DNA of 64,000 nucleotides from Sphingobium algorifonticola (GCF_004005485.1 NZ_RZUL01000002.1:620001-684000); one strand, 5' to 3'. Shown: positions 45,197 through 54,312, counted from the stretch's first letter. Made by a program: numbers and translations. The notes: generated by a model not told the origin, from the sequence alone.

Positions 45197-46873
45197 TTAC
45201 CGCCCCTGATTGCGCCAGCGGTTGACGGTGCGTTCGAGTATTTCGTTCTCGCCGCCGCAATCGCGCCATTGCTCGGTAAAGCTGGGATCGCTGGAGGCCG
45301 GACGGCGTTCCGGCTCCAGATTGTCGAGCGCCACCCGGATCGGCACCGCGACACCTTCGCCGCAGATGATGCATTCGCGGTTGCGCAGCGCGGGGATCGA
45401 ATCGAGGAAGCCGCGCGCCCCTTCGGGCATAGCCGCCTTCACGAACGCCTGGTCGCGATCGTTGTTGAGGCGCATGGCGATGATCGTGCCGCACTGCGAC
45501 AGGACGCCTTCGGCCAGATCCGACGGACGCTGCGTGATAAGGCCCAACGAGACGCCATATTTGCGCCCTTCCTTGGCAATCCGCTCCAGTATCTTGCGCA
45601 CCGCCTGCCCGCCGCCGGTCTTGCTGCTGGGAATGTAGCGATGCGCTTCCTCGCACACGAGCAGGATCGGCCGCTGCGGTTCGTTGCGCGCCCAGATCGC
45701 ATAATCGAACACCAGCCGCGCCAGCACCGACACCACGGTCGAGGTGATGTCCGAAGGCATGGCGGACACGTCGATGATCGATATCGGCTTGCCGTTGGCC
45801 GGCAGGCGGAACACCTTGGCCAGGAAATCATGCATGGTATCGGCAACGAGCATGCCGGAAAACATGAAGCTGTAGCGCGGATCGGTCTTGATCTCGTCGA
45901 TCTTGGTTTTGAGCCGCATATAGGGCAGCGAATTGGTGCCCTTGTCCAGCTTGCCCATTTCGTTCTGCAGGATGTTGGTCAGGTCCGACAGCAGATAGGG
46001 GATCGGCGAATCGACGGTCAGCCGCCCCGTGCTTTCGGCAAGGCGGTTCTTCGACCGCGCGGCCAGCAGGCATTTGGCGAGGATGTCGCAGTCCAGCGTG
46101 CGTTCGGCCCCTTCGGAGGTGACGAACACTTCGCAATGTTCCTCGAAGTTCATCAACCAGTAGGGCAGGGCCAGATTGTTGACGTCGAAGATCGCGCCGT
46201 TCGTCTTGAACGCGGCGCTATATTCGCCGTGCGGGTCGATCATCACGATGTGCCCCTGCGGCGCGAGGTCACAGATGCGGTGCAGGATAAGCGCGGCGCT
46301 GGTCGACTTGCCGGTGCCGGTGGAACCGAGCAGCGCAAAATGCTTGCCCAGCATGGAATCGACATAGAGCGCGGCGCGCGTCGATTTCGTCGGATAGACG
46401 GTGCCGATCTGGACATTCGCACGCTCGTCTGCGGCGTAAATCTGGTTCATCTCGACGCTGGATACCGGATAGACTTCGGTGCCCGGCGTCGGATAGCGCG
46501 TCACGCCGCGGCGGAAGCCATAGATTTTTCCGGTCAGCCGTTCCTCGTCGCCTTCGCCCAGAAAGTCGATATCCGCGACGATCTTCGTCGGGTCATGGCG
46601 ATCAAGCACCATGGTGCGGACGTTGGCGACCAGCCAGCTGCTGCCGACGCGCATCTTGATCTGGCTACCGACCTGCCCTGCCATCGCGACCGAAGGGTCG
46701 CTGTCATGGCTGTAATGGGCGAGTACGGCGGCTTCCAGCAGCAATTGGGAGCTGGACCCCGCGATCTGGAAGACCAGCCCCATCGATGGTCCCGCCGCCT
46801 CGCTGCGCGTCATCGCGGCGGCGCCCCCCTGCATCGCCTGATCGAACTGTGTCGCACCCGTCATGCTGTTCAT
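45197..46873 (-). CDS. HerA-like (DUF87) ATPase
   Basis: A 558-residue hexameric-type ATPase of the HerA/FtsK superfamily. A HAS-barrel-like N-terminal domain precedes Walker A GSTGTGKST near residue 183. Walker B is LLVCEEAHRYIP near residue 400, followed by an arginine-finger region (ITQRPSDLAEGVLSQCGT). HerA proteins translocate DNA in end resection, usually with the NurA nuclease; no nurA lies here. Starts at 46864 and 46885 are also possible; 46873 follows GGGGC. Confidence 0.87.
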   Translation of the reverse strand: MNSMTGATQFDQAMQGGAAAMTRSEAAGPSMGLVFQIAGSSSQLLLEAAVLAHYSHDSDPSVAMAGQVGSQIKMRVGSSWLVANVRTMVLDRHDPTKIVADIDFLGEGDEERLTGKIYGFRRGVTRYPTPGTEVYPVSSVEMNQIYAADERANVQIGTVYPTKSTRAALYVDSMLGKHFALLGSTGTGKSTSAALILHRICDLAPQGHIVMIDPHGEYSAAFKTNGAIFDVNNLALPYWLMNFEEHCEVFVTSEGAERTLDCDILAKCLLAARSKNRLAESTGRLTVDSPIPYLLSDLTNILQNEMGKLDKGTNSLPYMRLKTKIDEIKTDPRYSFMFSGMLVADTMHDFLAKVFRLPANGKPISIIDVSAMPSDITSTVVSVLARLVFDYAIWARNEPQRPILLVCEEAHRYIPSSKTGGGQAVRKILERIAKEGRKYGVSLGLITQRPSDLAEGVLSQCGTIIAMRLNNDRDQAFVKAAMPEGARGFLDSIPALRNRECIICGEGVAVPIRVALDNLEPERRPASSDPSFTEQWRDCGGENEILERTVNRWRNQGR

Positions 46874-46991
46874 ACTGCCCCGCATCCGCCGCCTGGCCAC
46901 ATGGGCCGAAGCGTCGGGCGTAACGGCAACCGGTAAAAATAGGCTTACACGGGCCTCTTGTCGTTGATGCAGCCAAGGCTATGTCTGGGCG

Positions 46992-47480
46992 ATGTCGGGA
47001 AGCGATTACACGGTCCGCAGGCTGGGAGCGGACGACCTTGCGACGATGCGGGCGCTCAACGCCCTGTTTCGCGACGTGTTCGACGATGCGGAAAATTATG
47101 CGTCCGCGCCTCCGCCGGACACCTATCTTCAGGCATGGCTTGCCAAGCCGCATGTCATCGCTCTCGCCGCCCTGTCGGACGAAGCCGTCGTGGGCGGGCT
47201 GGTCGCCTATGTGCTGGACAAGTTCGAACAGGCGCGCAGCGAAATCTACATCTACGACCTTGCGGTTGCCGATGTGTGGCGGCGAAGGGGCGTCGCGACG
47301 GCGCTCATCGCGGCGCTTGGCGAGATCGCGGCGGCGCGTGATGCCTGGGTCATTTACGTCCAGGCCGATTATGGCGACGATCCGGCGGTGGCGCTGTACA
47401 CGAAACTGGGCGCGCGGGAGGATGTCATGCATTTCGATATCGCCATGCCGAAATCGCGCGATCCCGCGAAGGAGGTCTGA
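46992..47480 (+). CDS. AAC(3)-I-type GNAT acetyltransferase
   Basis: A 162-residue GNAT enzyme. Segments [37 protein letters not shown] (acetyl-CoA pyrophosphate loop) and [20 protein letters not shown] followed by MHFDIAMP are very close to aminoglycoside 3-N-acetyltransferases of the AAC(3)-I group. Gentamicin-type acetylation is therefore plausible but not shown. No integron or transposon feature is seen next to it, and its base composition matches its neighbours, so it looks like a resident chromosomal gene. Confidence 0.85.
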   Translation: MSGSDYTVRRLGADDLATMRALNALFRDVFDDAENYASAPPPDTYLQAWLAKPHVIALAALSDEAVVGGLVAYVLDKFEQARSEIYIYDLAVADVWRRRGVATALIAALGEIAAARDAWVIYVQADYGDDPAVALYTKLGAREDVMHFDIAMPKSRDPAKEV

Positions 47481-47494
47481 TTATCTGTTTTACC

Positions 47495-47537
47495 GTGATT
47501 TCCGAGCCGTGAAATGTTCCATTTCCCTCGAAATCAC
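47495..47537. terminator. Bidirectional hairpin between convergent genes
   Basis: Outer arms gtgatttccgag and ctcgaaatcac (one-base bulge) enclose an inner hairpin gaaatg-ttc-catttc. The unit lies between the acetyltransferase and TIGR02186 stops and can form on either strand. No long T-run is present. Confidence 0.5.
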
Positions 47538-47538
47538 T

Positions 47539-48303
47539 CTAGATCCGCCGGGCGATGGCCCCTGCGGCCCAGCCCATGCCGATCGCCATGGCGATCGCGA
47601 CAAGGCCATAAAGGAACGACCAGTTTTCCGCCGCCTGCGCGATGAAGCGTTCGAAGCCTGCCTTGCGGATCACGATGTCGCGCACCGCCGCGGCGACCAC
47701 GCGGCCATCCTGCACCAAGAATGTCTCCGCCGTATAGTCGCCCACGATGACACGCGCCGAAAGCGGCAGGCGCGCGCGATAGAGAACGCCATCGGTAATC
47801 TCCACCGTGCCCGGACGCTCGACGAACAGGCCGCTGCGGCGGCGCACATCGACCAGCCCTGCCTGAAACCGCTCGATCTCTGTATTGTCGTTGAGCGAGG
47901 CGGGCGAAAGCTGGAGCTTGTCGACGCCCATTTCGAAGATTGCGGCGGTGCGATCATCGACGATCCGGTCGATCGGGCGGGATGACGCCATCGCGTAGAA
48001 GCTGGGGGCGGAGCGGAAGCGAGCACTGTCGGCGTTGACCCAGACGCCCGCCACTTTCTGCTTCTCGCGCATGGTGATCGACTGGTCCGGGCCTTTCAGC
48101 ACCACCACGATGTCGGCCTGCTCGTCGGGCGGTCGTCCGTCGGGATAGACGATCGCGCCGAACAGCAGCAGTTCCGCGCCGGTAAAGCTGTACTGGATGA
48201 CGACTTCGCGCTGGGAGACATCGGGCACCAGCATCGGTGCCTTCGCCGCGCCCAGCAGCAGCGCGACCGGCAGCAGCATGCAGAGGCGCGCCAGCCACCT
48301 CAT
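47539..48303 (-). CDS. TIGR02186-family membrane-anchored protein
   Basis: A 254-residue exported protein. The signal peptide (LARLCMLLPVALLLGAAKA) leads into a domain with VSQREVVIQYSFTGAELLLFGAIVYPDGR, and a C-terminal membrane helix (WSFLYGLVAIAMAIGMGWAAGAI) follows. This matches the TIGR02186 family of conserved alphaproteobacterial proteins of unknown function. Its ATG overlaps the TauE gene stop by 4 bp, so it is probably an accessory part of that transporter. Confidence 0.85.
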   Translation of the reverse strand: MRWLARLCMLLPVALLLGAAKAPMLVPDVSQREVVIQYSFTGAELLLFGAIVYPDGRPPDEQADIVVVLKGPDQSITMREKQKVAGVWVNADSARFRSAPSFYAMASSRPIDRIVDDRTAAIFEMGVDKLQLSPASLNDNTEIERFQAGLVDVRRRSGLFVERPGTVEITDGVLYRARLPLSARVIVGDYTAETFLVQDGRVVAAAVRDIVIRKAGFERFIAQAAENWSFLYGLVAIAMAIGMGWAAGAIARRI

Positions 48304-49214
48304 TGCAGTTGCACCGTATAGATTTCGTCCGGCCGCCAGCCAAGGCCGAGCGCCATGCGGATGGCGATCACCAACACGATGAAGGCCAGGATGATGCGCA
48401 GATATTCCGGGCGCGCGGCCATGGATATGCGCATGCCCACCTGCGCGCCGACCACGCTGCCGATCAGCAGCAGCAGCGCAAGGACAAGATCGACCGCCTT
48501 GGTCGTCAGGCTGTGGACCATCGTGGTCGCCATGGTCACGAACAAGATCTGGAACAGCGATGTGCCGACGACGACCTGCGTCGTCATGCCGAGCAGATAG
48601 AGCATCGCAGGCACCATGATAAACCCGCCGCCTACCCCCAGCAGCATCGTCAATATGCCTGTCGCCACGCCCAGCAGCAGCGGCGCAAGCGGAGAGATAT
48701 AGAGGCCCGAGCGGTAGAAGCGCCAACGCATCGGCAGGGCGGCGACCAGCGGATGATGCCGCCGCTTGCGCGCCGGGGGGCGTGCGCCGGTCCGCATCGC
48801 GATCAGCGACTGGATCGATTCGCGCGCCATCAGTGACCCGATGGAACCCAGCATCAGCACGTAGAGCACGGCGATCACCGTATCGATCTGCCCGAGTTGC
48901 TGGAGCAGGCGGAACAGTCCGGCACCGATCAGCGCGCCGATGATGCCGCCCACCACCATCACCCAGCCCATCTGGATATCGACGGTCTTGCGCGAAAGAT
49001 GCGTGAACACACCCGACACGCTGGCCCCTGTCACCTGCGTCGCGGCGGATGCGGCGGCGACGGTCGGCGGAATGCCGTAGAAGATCAGCAGCGGCGTCGT
49101 TAGGAAGCCGCCGCCGACACCGAACATGCCGGACAGCACACCCACGATCCCGCCCAGGCCGATGATGACCAGCGCGTTGACGGACAGATTGGCGATCGGC
49201 AGGTAAATGTCCAT
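48300..49214 (-). CDS. TauE/SafE-family sulfite exporter-like permease
   Basis: A 304-residue membrane protein with about eight helices and two glycine-rich repeats (VGVLSGMFGVGGGFLTTPLL near residue 25 and GVATGILTMLLGVGGGFIMVP near 190) that define the TauE/SafE family. The family exports sulfite or sulfonate-derived anions. A basic loop (ARPPARKRRHHP) lies in the middle. The conserved pairing with a TIGR02186 protein is seen here. Confidence 0.92.
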   Translation of the reverse strand: MDIYLPIANLSVNALVIIGLGGIVGVLSGMFGVGGGFLTTPLLIFYGIPPTVAAASAATQVTGASVSGVFTHLSRKTVDIQMGWVMVVGGIIGALIGAGLFRLLQQLGQIDTVIAVLYVLMLGSIGSLMARESIQSLIAMRTGARPPARKRRHHPLVAALPMRWRFYRSGLYISPLAPLLLGVATGILTMLLGVGGGFIMVPAMLYLLGMTTQVVVGTSLFQILFVTMATTMVHSLTTKAVDLVLALLLLIGSVVGAQVGMRISMAARPEYLRIILAFIVLVIAIRMALGLGWRPDEIYTVQLQ

Positions 49215-49274
49215 GGGCGTCCGGCCTAGCTCTATTTCAGGCGACGGGAAACCACCTGTGCGCCGAAAAACCCT

Positions 49275-50384
49275 CTAAAAATCCGCCGCGAGCGTAACTG
49301 CGAGACCCGAGCCGGGACGCGCATTGCCCGCAATGCGTTCGCGCCACTCCGCACTGATACGCGCGGGATTGCCGCCCAGCCGCAGGCGCGCACTAAGCTG
49401 CGGGCCGATGTCGAGCCGTGCGACCTGCGGCTGGGCACCGCCCGACAGGCTGAAACCGGCGGCGACCGGCGCTATGCCGGGCAGGGCATGCATCACGCTG
49501 ACCTTGCCGTCGACATAAGCGTCGCGCCGGGCCAGGCCGACAATCCCAGCCTGGCCATAGGCTTCGACCGTGGCATCGGTCGTCACTGCAACCGGGCCGA
49601 AGCCGCCGATCACGCCGGTGGCAAAGGCATTGCGCCCGCCATCGCCGAGGTTGGCGCGCCGTTCTACCGTCAGGCGCAGGGGCACCCGCGCCGACGGCTG
49701 AAACGCCAGGCCCAGCGCGGCTTCATGCGCATGGGGCCGTCGCAGGGCGGATGTCGCCCGCGCATAGAGCGCCAGCCGCTCGGGCTGTGCCGGCGTCAGC
49801 GCATAGGCGATCCGTACACCGGCCTGCGCGCCACCAAGCTGCCCTGCGCCCGCCGCCAGCGCGCCGCCCCCCGCATCGCGCCAGAACAGCCATGCGCTGG
49901 CGTTCAGGCGGTTGGTCGGCGGGGCCGCCGGGGTGAAGGCGGTGCCGGGCAAGGGCATGGCCATGCCGCGTCCGGGAATATCGGCGATCGGCTGCGGACC
50001 GCCGACGATTGCGGGGGCAGGCGTGCGGTTGGCGAATGCTACGCTGAAACGCATATAGTCCAGCAGGGGACCGGCTTGCATCGCCCCGCCGCCGGTCGAC
50101 ACGGCTGAGGGCGGCCGGAGCGCACGAGGCCGGACGGTCATTGACAGGGCTGTCGATGGGCGCGGTGCGCGCGACGCAACAGCCGATGCCCGATCCACGC
50201 TGACGCTGAACCCGACGGCCGGTGACGCCGCCTGCTGTGCCTCTGCAAACAGCCGCGTCGGCGGGTGGTGGCTTTCGGCGCCCCAATCCTGCGTCATCGC
50301 GACTCTGCCGCCTGCCCAGCAGAGCAGGACAAGCAGCAAGAAGCGCAGCGGTCTGCCGCGGCCGGGCGTCGCCGCGTCCGTCAT
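49275..50384 (-). CDS. Exported NfrA-C-like outer-membrane protein
   Basis: A 369-residue protein with a signal-like N-terminus (LRFLLLVLLCWAGGRVAM). The C-terminal half has alternating strands (LNASAWLFWRDAG, GGAQAGVRIAYAL, RLTVERRANLGDGGRNAFAT, RRDAYVDGKVSVM) and ends in a phenylalanine (LAADF), as beta-barrel proteins do. The pattern resembles the C-terminal domain of NfrA, the phage N4 adsorption protein A, though this is from memory of the family. Its start overlaps the disrupted NfrB-like gene by 4 bp, so the IS insertion probably lowers its expression. Confidence 0.65.
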   Translation of the reverse strand: MTDAATPGRGRPLRFLLLVLLCWAGGRVAMTQDWGAESHHPPTRLFAEAQQAASPAVGFSVSVDRASAVASRAPRPSTALSMTVRPRALRPPSAVSTGGGAMQAGPLLDYMRFSVAFANRTPAPAIVGGPQPIADIPGRGMAMPLPGTAFTPAAPPTNRLNASAWLFWRDAGGGALAAGAGQLGGAQAGVRIAYALTPAQPERLALYARATSALRRPHAHEAALGLAFQPSARVPLRLTVERRANLGDGGRNAFATGVIGGFGPVAVTTDATVEAYGQAGIVGLARRDAYVDGKVSVMHALPGIAPVAAGFSLSGGAQPQVARLDIGPQLSARLRLGGNPARISAEWRERIAGNARPGSGLAVTLAADF

Positions 50385-51316
50385 GGCGCGCCGTCCATTA
50401 CATGGGCAGGAAAGCGATGGGTCGTCTTGTCCCACCGCAGCGGCGCGCCGCGCAGCATGGCGGCATAACGGAAAAGCGCGCGCCGCGCGGCGAGCATCGC
50501 AATCAGATTGCCGATCGCGATGCGCGGCAGGGACCACAGCCCCTGTCGCCAGCCATAGGCATAGGTCACGAAACAGGCGCGCATCAGCATCCGCCACAGC
50601 ATCAGCAGGGCCGTCACGGTCAGCAGCGGTGGCAGCCAGGGGTGCGGGGGCAAGGCCGCCGGTCCGCCCAGCCAGCCGACAAGCGTGAGCAGCATCCAGA
50701 CGAGACCGCCGAGATAGGCCGCGCCGAGCACCAGCGCGGACAGCGCCGCGCGCCGGTCACGCAGGCGCATCCAGCGTTCGGTGAAACCGCCGTGCCAGCC
50801 CAACCGATCCCATCCGGCAAGCGAAATGCCGATCGTCCAGCGCGTCTTTTGCCGCACCGCATCTTCCAGCCGCTCCGGGAAATGTTCGCGCGTGCAGACC
50901 GGCTGGCCCTGCGCGTCCATCATCCGCACGAACACGCTGCTGTATCCGCGTTCGGCAAGGCGCAGGCCGATTTCGTAATCCTCGGTCAGCGAATGGGGAT
51001 CGAAGGGACGCCCGCTCTGCTCGCTTGCTAGCCGGGCGAGGGCATCGCGGCGAAAGGCGCAGCCCACCCCGGCGGAAGGCACCGCGGCACCGATAGCCTC
51101 GCGCACGATCAGGTTCTTGGTATGGCTTTCCGCAAACTCATCACAATAATGGCCCGCAACCCATTGTGACTGCTGGCTTGGCAGCGGCAAAACCGGCAAT
51201 TGCACGAGGTCGAAGCGGTCGCACATCCGGTCGAGCAGGCGCAGCGCATCGGGATGGACGACATCCTCCGCATCATGCAGCACGATTGCCTTGAATGGCG
51301 CGCCGCAGGCCTGTTC
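50381..51316 (-). pseudogene. NfrB-like glycosyltransferase, 3' part (split by IS)
   Basis: The C-terminal two thirds of a family 2 glycosyltransferase of the NfrB type. The metal/nucleotide-sugar site LHDAEDVVHP, the acceptor-site LTEDYEIGL and the processive-type signature QKTRW are all here. Three to four membrane helices follow (LGGLVWMLLTLVGWL, PPLLTVTALLMLWRML). It has no start codon of its own: the frame enters from the right-hand IS inverted repeat. The missing N-terminus lies at 54851-55302. Removing the element and one copy of the 8-bp duplication rejoins them as DEQACGAPFKA in frame. Confidence 0.9.
51309..51316. repeat. 8-bp target duplication, left copy
   Basis: gcctgttc directly outside the left inverted repeat; identical to 54851-54858. 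Eight base pairs is the usual duplication size for IS1595-family elements. Confidence 0.92.
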
Positions 51317-51341
51317 CGGCATTATGTAGCAAACGCACCAA
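51317..51341 (+). repeat. Left terminal inverted repeat of the IS
   Basis: 25 bp, cggcattatgtagcaaacgc followed by accaa; exact reverse complement of 54826-54850. Read on the minus strand from the right-hand end, it brings a TAG into the disrupted gene. Confidence 0.92.
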
Positions 51342-51368
51342 GCCCGGAGACGGCGCGTGATTAGTGCG

Positions 51369-52238
51369 CTATTCCTTGCGCTCACGCTCCCATTTGGTAA
51401 GCAAGCATGCTTGGAGCGGGTACCCGTTGGGCTGGAAGAGGCTGTGGGACACCTCGTGATGGTCGGACATCCCCTGCCCCCACGAATAGTCAATCCGCAT
51501 CCTTACGACCATAACCGATCCCGCGTGCATCCTGCCGAGATTATCAAGATCCATGTGAAGAAAGCTAAACGAGTCTCTTCTGTGGTCGCCGGGGGCTATC
51601 GTTCCATAGCTTCCGGGTTCAATATCGAAATCCACAATGGTGTCTCCGATCGGGCGATCAACAATCGCCCACCCATACCGCAACTTGACATCGAAGGCTG
51701 GTGTCTGGCCAAAATTTTTTATCGAAATAGGCAGTTCGGTATCGCGTCGCAGAAACCGGACATCTTCAAGCGGGTCGTCCAGGGGGGTGAAGTAAACGTA
51801 TGGCCGCAGTTGCATGGCAGCAGCGTTGCGCGCGATTTCGTTGGCCTCCCTCATCGCCTGGGTAGCTTCCCCGGTGTCTTCGACAGCCCTCAAGGTCGCG
51901 TCGAGCGTTCGCTTAACGTAATACAAACCTATGAAAGTCGCGATGGCTTGGGCGATCGCAAAAACGGCAACCCAAAAGCCCCAGACCGCAGACGCTTCCT
52001 GCGCGGCCAAGTCGCGCTTTTCGCGTTCATCGGTATTTTGGGGCTCTGGATTGGAAGCAAAGGATTCCGCAACGAGAGGAAGCCCGGCCCTGTTGGTTTC
52101 GACCTGCTCTATCCGATCGCTATGCTTGCCGGAGGATTGTTTACCACCCTCGCGATAATGGGCGCTTTCTAAGCCAAAAGCAGCGACAATTAGGCATCCG
52201 ATAATCGTAAAGACGAGGAGCCAATCGCTTCTAAGCAC
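51369..52238 (-). CDS. IS passenger: two-helix membrane protein of unknown function
   Basis: A 289-residue protein inside the element. Helices lie at about residues 6-22 and 86-108 (WGFWVAVFAIAQAIATFIGL). Between them is a charged segment and after them a short helix rich in Ala/Glu, then a soluble domain of about 160 residues (LRPYVYFTPLDDP, ISIKNFGQTPAFDVKLRYGW, MRIDYSWGQ). The soluble part looks like a beta-sandwich of a type common in phage- and plasmid-borne membrane proteins. No function is known. It starts with GTG inside the DUF6471 gene (49-bp overlap), so it is co-translated with it. Confidence 0.7.
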   Translation of the reverse strand: MLRSDWLLVFTIIGCLIVAAFGLESAHYREGGKQSSGKHSDRIEQVETNRAGLPLVAESFASNPEPQNTDEREKRDLAAQEASAVWGFWVAVFAIAQAIATFIGLYYVKRTLDATLRAVEDTGEATQAMREANEIARNAAAMQLRPYVYFTPLDDPLEDVRFLRRDTELPISIKNFGQTPAFDVKLRYGWAIVDRPIGDTIVDFDIEPGSYGTIAPGDHRRDSFSFLHMDLDNLGRMHAGSVMVVRMRIDYSWGQGMSDHHEVSHSLFQPNGYPLQACLLTKWERERKE

Positions 52239-52420
52239 TGCACAAGGAACACAGCCGTGAACCCTCCGCGACTGATTTTGTTGGCGATGTTTCGTTCGCT
52301 TTCATGAACCCCCATCGCGGCGAGTCGTTCAGCCAGCTCGCGATAACCCACGTTCTTGCGTTTCAATTCCGACTTCAACAGCCCTTTTACGCGGGCTTGC
52401 CATTCCGTGTCCGTTGCCAT
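52190..52420 (-). CDS. DUF6471 protein, small HTH-like
   Basis: A 76-residue protein: WQARVKGLLKSELKRKNVGY, then RELAERLAAMGVHESERNIANKISRGGFTAVF and LVQCLEAIG. The fold resembles a helix-turn-helix repressor (RNVGYRELAERL... NIANKISRG). DUF6471 proteins commonly accompany IS1595 transposases. AAGGGA precedes the ATG. It is divergent from the transposase with a palindrome between, which suggests control of transposition (inference). Confidence 0.85.
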   Translation of the reverse strand: MATDTEWQARVKGLLKSELKRKNVGYRELAERLAAMGVHESERNIANKISRGGFTAVFLVQCLEAIGSSSLRLSDA

Positions 52421-52452
52421 GTCATCCCTTTCAAGAACATTATCATCATAAA

Positions 52453-52503
52453 CGATGTAATTCTCATTGACAATGAGATGTGTAATCATCATATTCGATG
52501 TAA
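52453..52503. promoter_or_regulatory. Operator candidate between DUF6471 and transposase
   Basis: An 8-bp perfect inverted repeat with a single-base spacer (tctcattg-a-caatgaga, 52462-52478) flanked by a direct repeat cgatgtaa at 52453-52460 and 52496-52503. It lies in the 102-bp AT-rich divergent promoter region. The symmetry is what a small dimeric regulator would bind. Confidence 0.6.
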
Positions 52504-52522
52504 CAACACCGGATACGATGAC

Positions 52523-53479
52523 ATGCAACACTTTCTCCTCTCCTCCAAAGCCCGCTCGATCAGCCTCAAGGCTGTTTTCACGATGGGCGAGGACAAGGCT
52601 TACAAGACGTTCTGCGACATGCGCTGGCCGGAGAACGATGGGGAAGCGGTTTGCCCGCGTTGCGGCTGTGTGGAAGTCTATGGCATTGCCACGCGCCGCA
52701 AGTTCAAGTGTGTTGCCTGCCATCACCAGTTTTCGGTGACGAGCGGCACGATCTTCGCCTCGCGCAAGATGTCCTTCACCGATCTGCTGGCCGCGATCGT
52801 GATCTTCGTGAACGGCGCAAAGGGCATTGCCGCCCTGCAATTGTCGCGTGACCTGGATTGCCAATACAAGACGGCGTTCGTTCTCACGCACAAGCTGCGC
52901 GAAGCCATGCGCCGCGAAATGGCCGGTCGCCAACTTGACGGCATCGTGGAAATCGACGGCGCTTACTTTGGCGGTTACAGCAAGCCGGAAAACCGCAAGG
53001 AAGATCGCAAGGATCGCCGCCTGAAAGCGAACCTGACCGGCAAGCGCCAGTGCGTCGTCATCATGCGTGAACGTGGCGGCAAGTCGCTTCCCTTCATCGT
53101 GCGCAACGAAGGCGATGCCGTTCCTTTCGTCCGCGATCATGTTGGCACTCTCACCACGATCATGGCCGACGAAGGCACAGGCTGGGATGCCCTTCACGCT
53201 GGCTGGGATACGCGCCGCATCAATCACTCGGTTGCGTTCTCTGACGAAGGCGCTTGCACCAATCAGGCGGAAAGCTACTTCTCGCGCCTGCGCCGTATGG
53301 AAGTCGGAACGCACCACCACATCGCAGGGCCGTATCTCAACGCTTATGCGGGCGAAGCGTCATGGCGCGAAGATAACCGCCGCACTGACAACGGCGCGCA
53401 GGCTGGCATGGTCGCCATGGCTGCTATGGGATCGCGGGTTAGCCGCCAGTGGAAGGGGTATTGGCAGCGCGCGGGTTGA
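52523..53479 (+). CDS. IS1595-family transposase
   Basis: A 318-residue DDE-type transposase. An N-terminal zinc ribbon (CPRCGC near residue 43 and CVACHHQF near 63, followed by VTSGTIF) precedes the ISXO2-like catalytic domain. Acidic residues are visible in EIDGAYFGG and MADEGTGWD, with the N-containing third motif CTNQAESYFSRLRR. The frame is open another 219 bp upstream across the promoter; the ATG at 52523 gives the family N-terminus. It appears intact. Confidence 0.93.
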   Translation: MQHFLLSSKARSISLKAVFTMGEDKAYKTFCDMRWPENDGEAVCPRCGCVEVYGIATRRKFKCVACHHQFSVTSGTIFASRKMSFTDLLAAIVIFVNGAKGIAALQLSRDLDCQYKTAFVLTHKLREAMRREMAGRQLDGIVEIDGAYFGGYSKPENRKEDRKDRRLKANLTGKRQCVVIMRERGGKSLPFIVRNEGDAVPFVRDHVGTLTTIMADEGTGWDALHAGWDTRRINHSVAFSDEGACTNQAESYFSRLRRMEVGTHHHIAGPYLNAYAGEASWREDNRRTDNGAQAGMVAMAAMGSRVSRQWKGYWQRAG

Positions 53480-53527
53480 CTTTGATTTTTCTTCGCTCCA
53501 GCAAGTTTGTAGGGGCGGAGGCGGGAA

Positions 53528-53737
53528 TTGCTAGTAAGATCATTCAAAAGAGCGTTTCTGCAATATCTAGGTTTTTTTGGCGCTTTACCCGCCATGCCTG
53601 ATTACTGGTTAGTGCTTGCTTTGCGCAACGAATTATACGAAACAGACTATGGATTTTTGGTCGCGGCCTTGACCTGGTATCTCTTGAGTCTGTTTTATGA
53701 TTTGTGGCTCTTGGGGCAGCAACGACCCCCCTTGTAA
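53528..53737 (+). CDS. IS passenger: small membrane protein
   Basis: A 69-residue frame starting with TTG after GGCGGGAA. It contains two hydrophobic stretches (YLGFFGALPAMPDYWLVLAL and LVAALTWYLLSLFYDLWLLG). Base composition is lower in GC than the host. No family is recognised. It is separated from the transposase by 48 bp and could be co-transcribed with it. Confidence 0.5.
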   Translation: MLVRSFKRAFLQYLGFFGALPAMPDYWLVLALRNELYETDYGFLVAALTWYLLSLFYDLWLLGQQRPPL

Positions 53738-53796
53738 ATGTTGTGTCAATACATAAAAATATATAACAACACAGTAATGGAGAAGGACACCGCCAA

Positions 53797-54312
53797 GTGA
53801 TTGAGATTCAACGTTTTGTTGGAGAGAATCCTTGGGTATCGATCCTTATGGTGGGCATCGTATGGTTCGGTTCTCAAGCCATTTTCTCGTACATTGTGAA
53901 GCCATATCGTAATGAACTTCGCGAAACTATCGCGACGCTCAAATCTGGTAACTCACTAACGCGACGAGAAGAATTGGTGCTTGACCATATGTGGGGGGCG
54001 TCTTTTGCCGCGCGATCTGCTGTAATTCTTACGGTAGTGTATATTCTCGCATTGATAGTGCCTCAACACACTATTTTTCGAGAAAATGAAGAAATGAAGG
54101 ATGACTGCCCAACGCTTTGGGATATGCCCGAGATGGGCAGAGTTATTGACTGTCATTTTATCTCAATATTCGCAGCTAATCCTATTTTCGGTGTGTTTTG
54201 CATCGTTTTGCGGACTGCGTGGCGCATCAAAGTTGTCTATCTCAAGCGTTCTCTTAATGACAAGGGACACTACGCTGCCATGCCCTTGATGGAGGCGACT
54301 TGTAGAGCCTAG
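53797..54312 (+). CDS. IS passenger: membrane protein of unknown function
   Basis: A 171-residue protein with three likely helices (VSILMVGIVWFGSQAIFSYI, SAVILTVVYILALIVP, ISIFAANPIFGVFCIVLRTA) and a short coiled segment after the first (RNELRETIATLK). The start is GTG with GAAGGA upstream. Codons are markedly AT-richer than the chromosome, showing foreign origin. It ends by overlapping the next, convergent passenger gene by 4 bp. No function is known. Confidence 0.65.
   Translation: MIEIQRFVGENPWVSILMVGIVWFGSQAIFSYIVKPYRNELRETIATLKSGNSLTRREELVLDHMWGASFAARSAVILTVVYILALIVPQHTIFRENEEMKDDCPTLWDMPEMGRVIDCHFISIFAANPIFGVFCIVLRTAWRIKVVYLKRSLNDKGHYAAMPLMEATCRA

Noticed and set aside
45014-46936. Long plus-strand frame opposite the HerA-like gene
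   Set aside because: Shadow of the ATPase coding sequence; no domain and no ribosome site.
52304-52522. Upstream extension of the transposase frame
   Set aside because: The open frame runs back across the divergent promoter and palindrome; the added residues are unlike transposases, and the ATG at 52523 gives the normal N-terminus.
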